A stretch of DNA of 36,227 nt. It comes from Streptomyces tateyamensis. GTDB taxonomy: Bacteria > Actinomycetota > Actinomycetes > Streptomycetales > Streptomycetaceae. The notes under the pieces were generated by a model that saw nothing but the letters and a program-made list of their open reading frames with translations, did no database searches and was not told the DNA's origin. The translations under genes and the position numbers were made by a program. Below are positions 23,336 to 28,921 of the stretch, piece after piece. Within the stretch, counting starts at the first letter, position 1. Every line of letters starts with the position of its first letter. Where the stretch lies: contig NZ_PYBW01000099.1 of assembly GCF_003205575.1 (NCBI RefSeq), positions 1-36,227 of the forward strand, written 5' to 3'.

Positions 23336-23854
23336 TCAGTCGGCGGTCAGGGCCGAACTGCCGTGCACGACACGGGCGAGCAGGTCCAGGAACACCGTGC
23401 GCTCCTCGGTGCTGAGCCCCGCCACCATCGCCTCCAGTCGCCCGAAATGCTCGGGCGCCATGTCGCGCAGGCGCTGCGCACCGCTCGCGGTCAGGACCGC
23501 GACCGTGCCGCGCCCGTCCTCGGTGGACGGACGCCTGGCGATCAACTGCTCGCGCTCCAGCCCGTCGAGCAGGCCGGTGACCGTGGCCCTGGAGACGTCG
23601 AGGTCGGCCGCCAGCTGCGAGGGGGACTTCTCTCCCCCGTGGCCTTCGAGGTCCGAGAGCAGGCGGTAGCGGCCCGTCGACAGCCCGAACCTGGCGAAGT
23701 GCGCCTCGGCCGCCCGGCCGACCCTCGCGCCCGCGGAGATCAGCCGCACCGCGACCAGCACCGCCTGCGGATCCACCTCCAGGCCGTAGTGCCGCAGTTG
23801 CCAGGTGGCCTGCTCCAGTGTGGGCCGCTCGCCGTCAGCCTCGCCCCTTGTCAT
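23336..23854 (-). CDS. MarR-family regulator
   Basis: A 172-residue winged-helix regulator. The HTH block SPSQLAADLDVSRATVTGLLDGLEREQLIARRP lies near 78-110, and the wing STEDGRGTVAVLTASG follows. The N-terminal and C-terminal helices form the usual dimer interface. ATG 23854 is favoured because the upstream alternative at 23890 would put the operator inside the coding region. No Shine-Dalgarno precedes it, so the message may be leaderless. It lies upstream of the membrane-protein and NmrA-like genes on the same strand (23336 to 23183). Confidence 0.88.
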   Translation of the reverse strand: MTRGEADGERPTLEQATWQLRHYGLEVDPQAVLVAVRLISAGARVGRAAEAHFARFGLSTGRYRLLSDLEGHGGEKSPSQLAADLDVSRATVTGLLDGLEREQLIARRPSTEDGRGTVAVLTASGAQRLRDMAPEHFGRLEAMVAGLSTEERTVFLDLLARVVHGSSALTAD

Positions 23855-23856
23855 GC

Positions 23857-23880
23857 AAGTAATATGGCAGCTAATTACTT
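23857..23880. promoter_or_regulatory. Second MarR-type operator, abutting the marR start codon
   Basis: The site ends 3 bases before the ATG of marR. Outer arms AAGTAAT and ATTACTT are perfect inverted repeats with a 10-bp core ATGGCAGCTA. Binding here would block marR transcription itself, giving autoregulation. A TATTAC-like -10 element overlaps it, as expected for a leaderless message. Confidence 0.75.
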
Positions 23881-24073
23881 CGGGCGTCAAGGCGCCGCGA
23901 GCCTGACTGGGCGGAGGGGGCGCGCAGGTCGTCAGGGTTCAGCTTCTCGACGGTCGACGGCGCGCAGGAGGCGCTCCGCGGAGACGTGGGGGGTTCTGAC
24001 GGTGGTCCGGATCCTGGACGCGCCGGAGGGCGCAACTGTCAGACTGATCAGCAGGAAGCGAACGGGAGGCCTG

Positions 24074-24457
24074 ATGCAGCATCACCTTCGGCCGGCGGGT
24101 AGTCCGCCGGTCAACGGCTACAGCCACGCGGTGTCGTTCACCGGTCCGATGGTCGCCGTCTCCGGCCAGGTCCCGGTGGACGCGGACGGACAGCTGGTGG
24201 GCGAGGGCGACCCGGACGCGCAGCTGCGCCAGGTCTTCGTGAACCTGGGCGTGGCGCTGGCGGCGGCGGGGGTTGGGTTCGCCGACGTGGTGAAGCTGAC
24301 CGTGTTCCTGGTGGACCTGGCCGACCTGCCGGCGTTCCGTCAGGTGCGTGACGAGTTCCTGGACCCGGAGCGGCTGCCGGCCTGCTCGCTGGTCCAGGTG
24401 GCGGGCCTGGTGCACCCGGCGTTCCGGGTGGAGATCGACGCCCTGGCAGGGCGGTGA
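24074..24457 (+). CDS. RidA/YjgF-family protein, second in the window, also without the catalytic arginine
   Basis: A 127-residue Rid protein: MVAVSGQVPVDADGQLVGEGDPDAQLRQVF, then VGFADVVKLTVFLVDLADLP and the C-terminal VHPAFRVEIDALAG. The position of the essential RidA arginine reads PACSLVQV, so it has Cys there and probably another function. GGGAGG lies 3-4 bases before ATG 24074. The stop overlaps the next gene by 4 bp (GTGA), pointing to coupled synthesis with the CYTH protein. The 219 bp upstream holds the marR operator at its far side. Confidence 0.88.
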   Translation: MQHHLRPAGSPPVNGYSHAVSFTGPMVAVSGQVPVDADGQLVGEGDPDAQLRQVFVNLGVALAAAGVGFADVVKLTVFLVDLADLPAFRQVRDEFLDPERLPACSLVQVAGLVHPAFRVEIDALAGR

Positions 24458-24999
24458 GCGGCGAGCCGCTCCGTCCGGGCAAGTACGCCCTGGTCGAGCG
24501 GGAGCGGCGCTTCCTGCTGCCCGGTCCGCCGGACCCGGGAGCGGTGGTGGAGCGACGCGCGATCGTGGACCGCTACCTGACGGGGACTCGGCTGCGACTG
24601 CGGCGGGTGGAGCTGCCCGCCGGTGGGTTCGAGCTCAAGCTCACGCAGAAGATTCCCACCTTCATGCCGGGCGCCGTCCAGGGCCTGATCACCAACACGT
24701 ACCTGTCGCAGGCCGAGTACGACCTCCTCGCCACCCTGCCGGGCGCCGTGCTGAGCAAGACCCGCCTCAGCCTGCCGCCGGTGGGCGTGGACATCTTCGA
24801 GGGCCACCTGCGCGGCCTGGTGCTCGCCGAGGCCGAGTTCGCCACCGACGACGAGGCGCGCTCCTTCGTGCCACCGGCGGCGAGCGTGGCCGAGGTGACC
24901 GACGACCCGCGCTTCACTGGAGGCCGCCTCGTCCGTGCCTCACGGGCGGAGCTGGTCGCATGGCTGGCCGAGTACGGGGTCGCTGACGCGGGAGGCTGA
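24454..24999 (+). CDS. CYTH-like domain protein (triphosphate tunnel fold)
   Basis: A 181-residue protein. The N-terminal VERERRFLL (14-22) is an ExExR form of the CYTH ExExK signature. Strands with RLRLRRVE, FELKLTQK and VDIFEGHLRGLVLAEAEF alternate charged residues as in triphosphate tunnel metalloenzymes, which hydrolyse tripolyphosphate or thiamine triphosphate or make cAMP. The activity here is unknown. GTG 24454 overlaps the stop of the RidA-like gene. A hairpin 46 bp after the stop may end the transcript. Confidence 0.85.
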   Translation: MSGEPLRPGKYALVERERRFLLPGPPDPGAVVERRAIVDRYLTGTRLRLRRVELPAGGFELKLTQKIPTFMPGAVQGLITNTYLSQAEYDLLATLPGAVLSKTRLSLPPVGVDIFEGHLRGLVLAEAEFATDDEARSFVPPAASVAEVTDDPRFTGGRLVRASRAELVAWLAEYGVADAGG

Positions 25000-25044
25000 C
25001 CATGTCGACTCGCGGCGCCTGTCACCCCGCACAAACTCGGATGC

Positions 25045-25062
25045 GGGTGCCGGATGGCACCC
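25045..25062 (+). terminator. Hairpin downstream of the RidA-CYTH pair
   Basis: GGGTGCC (25045-25051) and GGCACCC (25056-25062) form a perfect 7-bp stem with a 4-nt GGAT loop. It lies 46 bp after the CYTH stop and 65 bp before the VOC start. No U tract follows, so this is only a likely terminator. Confidence 0.45.
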
Positions 25063-25126
25063 CTAGGCTCCGTCTGCGGTGGGTGGGCGCCGTATCGACT
25101 GTCAGTGGATCGGAGATGCACGGGGT

Positions 25127-26086
25127 ATGAGCAGTCAACTGTTCGCGATCTGCTTCAACGCGACCCGGCCGGCGGCCCTGGCGCGGTTCTGGTCCGGGGT
25201 GCTGGGCTGGGAGTTGGCCGACGGTCCGGACGACGACATCGCGATCCTGCCCCCTGATCCCGGCGGGTTCCGCATCCGTTTCCTGCCGAGTCAGGAGCCC
25301 ACGGTCGGCCAGAACCGGGCGCACTTCGACCTGACGAGCACCTCCCGGGAGGATCAGCAGCAGACGGTGGCCAGGGCGCTCGAACTCGGCGGCCAACACA
25401 TCGACGTGGGCCAACTCCCGGAAGAGGGACATGTGGTGCTCGCCGATCCAGACGGCAACGAGTTCTGCGTGATCGAGGCGGGCAACAAGTTCCTCGCCGA
25501 CACCGGCTTCATCGGAGCGCTGGCCTGCGACGGTACGCAGGAGGTCGGTTACTTCTGGAGCCAGGCGCTGGGGTGGCCGCTCGTCTGGGACCAGGACCAG
25601 GAGACCGCGATCCAATCGCCGAACGGCGGCACGAAGATCACGTGGGGTGGCCCTCCGGTGGCGCCGAAGACGGGTACGAACCGGCTGTTCTTCGACCTCC
25701 GCCTCCCCGACGACGCCGACTGGGAGGCCGAGGTAGACCGCCTGATCTCGCTCGGCGCGACGCGCACCGACATTGGCGGGGGCGATGCGGACAAGGTGCT
25801 GATGGTCGACCCCGACGGCAACGAGTTCTCCGTGCGGCGGTCAGATCCGCACTCCGGGGACGGTGATCCCGTGGTCGGTGGCCTGATGCCGGCGCCAGAG
25901 GACGCGGATGTCGGTCGCTGCGGAGGTGCGGGGCTCGGCGGTGCGGAGGTCCTGGAACGTGGCGCAGGTGGGGCAGTCCGGGCCGGGGGCTGGGGGCGGG
26001 AGCTCGGTCACGCGACTGCTCCGGTCGAGTCGGGGCGGTCGCTGTTGGCGGGGATGCAGCGCGCGCACCGGCAGGGGAGTTCGTAG
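25127..26086 (+). CDS. Two-domain VOC (glyoxalase-like) protein with an abnormal C-terminal tail
   Basis: The frame encodes 319 residues. Two VOC modules are clear: residues about 4-117 (FAICFNATRPAALARFWSGVLGWELA ... VVLADPDGNEFCVIE) and about 125-237 (GALACDGTQEVGYFWSQALGWPLVW ... VLMVDPDGNEFSVRR). Such proteins usually end within a few residues of the last DGNEF motif. Here the frame continues 80 residues with a low-complexity Gly/Arg-rich tail that runs antisense to two small minus-strand genes (from 25841). I take the real domain to end near 25840 and the tail to be a loss-of-stop product of a DNA junction. ATG 25127 has GGAG 11 bases upstream. The substrate is unknown. Confidence 0.8.
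   Translation: MSSQLFAICFNATRPAALARFWSGVLGWELADGPDDDIAILPPDPGGFRIRFLPSQEPTVGQNRAHFDLTSTSREDQQQTVARALELGGQHIDVGQLPEEGHVVLADPDGNEFCVIEAGNKFLADTGFIGALACDGTQEVGYFWSQALGWPLVWDQDQETAIQSPNGGTKITWGGPPVAPKTGTNRLFFDLRLPDDADWEAEVDRLISLGATRTDIGGGDADKVLMVDPDGNEFSVRRSDPHSGDGDPVVGGLMPAPEDADVGRCGGAGLGGAEVLERGAGGAVRAGGWGRELGHATAPVESGRSLLAGMQRAHRQGSS
25841..26011 (-). CDS. Small CxxC protein, last of three coupled genes
   Basis: A 56-residue protein: MTELPPPAPGPDCPTCATFQDLRTAEP... then ATDIRVLWRRHQATDHGITVPG. A CPTC zinc-knuckle-like pair precedes a helix with RRH. It resembles small uncharacterised Streptomyces proteins often found next to XRE/DUF397 genes (recalled, not searched). GTG 26011 overlaps the preceding gene stop by 4 bp (GTGA). 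The stop at 25841 lies exactly where the neighbouring VOC domain should end on the other strand. Confidence 0.62.
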   Translation of the reverse strand: MTELPPPAPGPDCPTCATFQDLRTAEPRTSAATDIRVLWRRHQATDHGITVPGVRI

Positions 26087-26187
26087 GCGGGGCCGAAGCC
26101 GTCGTAGGGCTCGGTGGCGGTGATCTCCTCGGTGCCGAGGTCGGTCCGGGCGCCGTCGGGGCTGATCCGGTAGACGTGCAGGGTCAT
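26008..26187 (-). CDS. Small CRCARC-motif protein, middle of three coupled genes
   Basis: A 59-residue protein: MTLHVYRISPDGARTDLGTEEI, then YELPCRCARCIPANSD. The N-terminal VYRxxxDGxRT and the C-terminal PCRCxxC are features I associate with small proteins beside Streptomyces XRE/DUF397 cassettes. Function unknown. The start is uncertain: ATG 26187 is preferred because the conserved part begins there, but GTG 26208 is in frame and adds 7 residues. Its stop overlaps the next gene (GTGA). Confidence 0.62.
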   Translation of the reverse strand: MTLHVYRISPDGARTDLGTEEITATEPYDGFGPAYELPCRCARCIPANSDRPDSTGAVA

Positions 26188-26214
26188 GCGGCTTTTCTTG
26201 GTGTTCACGGTCTT

Positions 26215-26418
26215 TCAACTCACCTTGCAGTATGGGCAGCTGGGCCAGTCGAGAGGACAGGTGCGGGCTGCGTGCGGGCCATCCGGCATGCCGCCCAGGG
26301 GTGGCCAATGCCGCCAGGTTTCGCGGATCGCCCTCGCCAGGGCCATCCGGTGTCCGGTGGCCTGCGGCGGGAGCGGTAGAGCGGCCTTCAGGCGCTGGAC
26401 CGCACGGCGCACATCCAT
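26215..26418 (-). CDS. Small hypothetical protein, first of three minus-strand genes
   Basis: A 67-residue protein: MDVRRAVQRLKAALPLPPQATGHRMALARAIRETW, then GGMPDGPHAARTCPLDWPSCPYC. It has a basic N-terminal helix and a C-terminal Cys pair (CPLDWPSCPYC). No named family. The start at 26418 lacks a clear ribosome-binding site. It lies 27 bp (or 6 bp with the GTG start) upstream of the next gene and is divergent from the XRE gene across 153 bp. Confidence 0.55.
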   Translation of the reverse strand: MDVRRAVQRLKAALPLPPQATGHRMALARAIRETWRHWPPLGGMPDGPHAARTCPLDWPSCPYCKVS

Positions 26419-26571
26419 TTCGGGCGGTTCGCTTCCATTCGGAGGACGGCAGGGCGACGGACATCGGGGCGACAGCGCTCCGTGACCGTTCCGCTACTAA
26501 GGATTGCCGCGTCAGGCTACGATCGGAAGCAGTTCAATTCGCCACCTGACTGAGGTTGAGTTGGAGTGCTC

Positions 26572-27423
26572 ATGAACCGTCGAACAGTTGACCCATCGTC
26601 ATCAGTCCTGGCTGCATGGGCTGTTCTGCTCAGGCAGGCTCGGGCGACGCGAGGACTGACGCAGGTTGAACTCGGCGTTCTGATCAACTACTCCGGTGCC
26701 TACATCTCCAGCGTCGAGCTCGCCAAGCGGCCGCCGAGCCCGAAGTTCCGCAGGTTGGTTGACGAGAAGCTGAAGACGGGCGGGATGCTTGAACTGATGT
26801 GGCGCCAGCTTCAACTCAACTCTTTCATCGAGGGATTCAGTGAGTTCATCGGCAAGGAAGCTGAAGCTGTAGCCATCCGTCTGGTGGAGTTCAGGATGAT
26901 CCCCGGCATGTTCCAAGCCGAGGAGTATGCGGTTGCCTGGGAATCCGGAAACGTCCGGCGCGGTCGAGCAACCCAGGTGCAGGCGAATGAGCGGGTGAAG
27001 ATGCTGCTGACGCGTCAGCGATGCTTGGCTCGAACCCGGCCGCCGACGGTTCAGGCAGTACTGGACGAGAGCTGCTTGCATCGGTCGATCGGTGGACCGG
27101 AGGTCATGTTGCGACAGTTGCAGAAGCTGGAGGACTTGGCGGAGCGGCCCAATGCCGTGATCCAGATCGCACCGTACTCGCTCGGCGCCGAGCACCCCTT
27201 TGCTCACTCGATCGTCCTGCTGACCACTCCGAATCGAACCATGCTGGGCTACACGGAGTCGGCCAAGCGCGGCTATCTCGAACGGGATCCTGAGACCGTT
27301 GCCACCTGGGCCGGCGACTACGATCGGCTGCAAGTGGAGGCGCTGTCGCGAGCTGCGTCCCTGGAGGCTGTCCGGGGGGCGCGGAGGGAGTTCGAACGGT
27401 CATGCAGGACTACCTTGATCTGA
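26572..27423 (+). CDS. XRE-family regulator with DUF5753 (WhiJ-like, Scr1-type antitoxin-like)
   Basis: A 283-residue protein with an XRE helix-turn-helix at 20-66 (LRQARATRGLTQVELGVLINYSGAYISSVELAKRPP). A DUF5753 domain (about 90-275) contains IPGMFQAEEYAVA, RQRCLARTRPPTVQAVLDESCLHR and IQIAPYSLGAEH. This is the WhiJ-like half of the cassettes Streptomyces carries in many copies, paired with DUF397 proteins. GGAG lies 5 bases before ATG 26572; GTG 26566 is a weaker alternative. Codons such as CGA, ACA, TCA and GTT are common here and rare in neighbours, which suggests transfer. It overlaps the DUF397 gene by 22 bp. Confidence 0.93.
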   Translation: MNRRTVDPSSSVLAAWAVLLRQARATRGLTQVELGVLINYSGAYISSVELAKRPPSPKFRRLVDEKLKTGGMLELMWRQLQLNSFIEGFSEFIGKEAEAVAIRLVEFRMIPGMFQAEEYAVAWESGNVRRGRATQVQANERVKMLLTRQRCLARTRPPTVQAVLDESCLHRSIGGPEVMLRQLQKLEDLAERPNAVIQIAPYSLGAEHPFAHSIVLLTTPNRTMLGYTESAKRGYLERDPETVATWAGDYDRLQVEALSRAASLEAVRGARREFERSCRTTLI

Positions 27424-27614
27424 CCGCCGCCCTTTGGCGAAAGAGCACCTACAGCAACGGGTCTGGTGGCTGCGTGGAGGTTGCGGACGGCTATGCCGGC
27501 GTGATGCCTGTGCGCGATTCGAAGGATCCCGATGGCCCGGCCCTGGTGTTCCCGGCCGCATCCTTCGCCTTCTTCGTCGATGGGGTCAGAGCCGGTACCT
27601 TCGAAGCCGTCTGA
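27402..27614 (+). CDS. DUF397 protein (BldB-like)
   Basis: A 70-residue DUF397 protein: LTAALWRKSTYSNGSGGCVEVADG...VMPVRDSKDPDGPALVFPAASFAFFVDGV, an almost complete family consensus. It is the usual partner of the upstream XRE/DUF5753 protein; such pairs act in developmental control (WhiJ/BldB-type) and have been proposed to be toxin-antitoxin-like. ATG 27402 lies inside the XRE 3' end, with GGAGGGAG 11 bases upstream. Confidence 0.95.
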   Translation: MQDYLDLTAALWRKSTYSNGSGGCVEVADGYAGVMPVRDSKDPDGPALVFPAASFAFFVDGVRAGTFEAV

Positions 27615-27688
27615 GCTCCCATCAGGTGTGCCGCATGGCATCCTGGAGACCTACCCCCGCCTGGGCTGACGAGTTGCCAAGGAGCATC

Positions 27689-28060
27689 GTGACTGACACG
27701 ACCGCACTGGAGCCCGGCGAGTTCTTCCGCGAGCTGTGGGTGGAGGGCGTCAAGAAGCACTTCCCCGGGGAGCCGAAGGCCGGCTATGTCGTGCCGTGGG
27801 CCCAAACTCCCGCGTGGGAGCGGGCGTCGGCTGCTGCCGTGCACCAGCTGGTGGCGGACCTCGTGCGGCTGTCCGAAGGCGGTGCCTCCAAGCTCTCCCG
27901 GGAGCAGAAGGGGCGGTTCGTGGCGCTGTGCTGGACCGCTCAGATCTACCGGCACTTCGAGGATCCGAAGCCTGGTTATGTCGCGGACTGGGAGGACCTT
28001 CCGGCGTGGCAGCGGGAGACGGACAGTGACATCTTCGAGCGGATCGAGCAGAGCCTCTGA
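27689..28060 (+). CDS. Unknown protein made of two tandem GYVxxWxxxPAW repeats
   Basis: A 123-residue protein that is almost wholly an internal duplication. Repeat 1 (about 12-59) contains VKKHFPGEPKAGYVVPWAQTP then AWERA. Repeat 2 (about 77-123) contains IYRHFEDPKPGYVADWEDLP then AWQRE. Each ends in an amphipathic helix. The W-x3-P-x-W pattern recalls short phage and actinomycete domains of the type WEDLPxxxREAW, but I cannot assign a family. GTG 27689 has AAGGAG 4 bases upstream. It lies 74 bp after the DUF397 gene on the same strand, so it is probably the third gene of that unit. The stop is 7 bp from the converging GntR gene. Confidence 0.78.
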   Translation: MTDTTALEPGEFFRELWVEGVKKHFPGEPKAGYVVPWAQTPAWERASAAAVHQLVADLVRLSEGGASKLSREQKGRFVALCWTAQIYRHFEDPKPGYVADWEDLPAWQRETDSDIFERIEQSL

Positions 28061-28067
28061 GTCGCTG

Positions 28068-28847
28068 TCAGTCCTCCTCCGCCGTCAGATGGGCGGTGAA
28101 GGAGAACCGGTCGCCGCGGTAGAGGGAGCGGACGCACTCGACCGGCTCGCCCTGGCGGTCCCGGGTGACGCGGCTGAGCAGGAGCATGGGCAGGGCCGGG
28201 GTGGTGCCGATGAGTTGGACCTCGCGCGGGGAGCCCAGGACGGTTTCGATCCGCTCGTCCGCGTCGGCGAGGACCACGCCGGTGCCGCGCAGGTAGGCGT
28301 AGAGCGAGGTGCTGGGGTCGAACTCGTCGATCAGGGTGGGGAAGCGGGCCGCGGAGAGGTAGGTGCTCTCCAGTCCCACCCGTTCCTCGTCGGCCAGCAG
28401 CAGGCGTTCCAGATGGAAGACCGGCGCGCCGAGCTCGATGCGCAGGCCGGTGGCCAGGGCGGCGTCGGCGGGGAGGCGCTCCAGGATGATGAGTTCGCGG
28501 CCCGGTCGGCGGCCCTGGCTGCGGACACCCTCGGTGTAGCTGGCCAGGGTGAGGGGCTGGACCAGCTTGGGCCGGCCCGCCACGGTGGAGCGGCCGCTGC
28601 GCTGGACCCGGCCCTCCAGGCGCAGTTCGCGGATGGCCTGGCGGACCGTCATCCGGGAGACCCCGAAGCGGTCGGCGAACTGGCGCTCGGTGGGGAGCGT
28701 GGCGCCGGGGCCGAGTTCCTCCAGGACCGCGTCGATCTTCTGCTTGACCTGGAAGTACTTGGGCGGCTCCCCGTGCTCCGGCACTCCTGAACGGACCGCG
28801 GCAAGCGGCGCCGGGGCGCGGACGGGTTCGGCGGGGAGGCTGCTCAC
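28068..28847 (-). CDS. GntR-family (HutC/UTRA) regulator, DasR-like
   Basis: A 259-residue regulator. The winged helix (about 28-92) reads PPKYFQVKQKIDAVLEELGPGATLPTERQFADRFGVSRMTVRQAIRELRLEGRV. The UTRA ligand domain (about 100-255) includes PLTLASYTEGVRSQG, LESTYLSAARFP and ECVRSLYRGDRFSF. These blocks closely follow DasR, the GlcN-6-P/GlcNAc-6-P-responsive regulator, but this is a shorter-spaced paralogue and the ligand is unknown. GTG 28847 has no Shine-Dalgarno; the promoter -10 lies 8 bases upstream, so the message should be leaderless. It is downstream of the secreted phosphoesterase. Confidence 0.9.
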   Translation of the reverse strand: MSSLPAEPVRAPAPLAAVRSGVPEHGEPPKYFQVKQKIDAVLEELGPGATLPTERQFADRFGVSRMTVRQAIRELRLEGRVQRSGRSTVAGRPKLVQPLTLASYTEGVRSQGRRPGRELIILERLPADAALATGLRIELGAPVFHLERLLLADEERVGLESTYLSAARFPTLIDEFDPSTSLYAYLRGTGVVLADADERIETVLGSPREVQLIGTTPALPMLLLSRVTRDRQGEPVECVRSLYRGDRFSFTAHLTAEED

Positions 28848-28855
28848 CGAGCGAG

Positions 28856-28885
28856 CGTATAGGAGGGTGTGCGGTGCCCCGGCAA
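28856..28885 (-). promoter_or_regulatory. Promoter of the GntR gene, leaderless type
   Basis: On the minus strand TTGCCG (28885-28880) is followed by an 18-bp spacer and TATACG (28861-28856), then 8 bases before the GTG at 28847. Transcription would begin at or beside the start codon. The -35 and spacer lie inside the terminator stem of the upstream phosphoesterase gene. Confidence 0.6.
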
Positions 28886-28914
28886 CCGTCGGGCCGCCGG
28901 GGCACCGCGCACCC
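28865..28914 (-). terminator. Long GC-rich hairpin terminator after the phosphoesterase gene
   Basis: A 19-bp stem (28865-28883 with 28896-28914) has one G-U-type mismatch and a 12-nt loop. It begins 8 bases after the phosphoesterase stop on the minus strand. This is the strongest hairpin in the window. Confidence 0.85.
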
Positions 28915-28921
28915 TGTGGAC

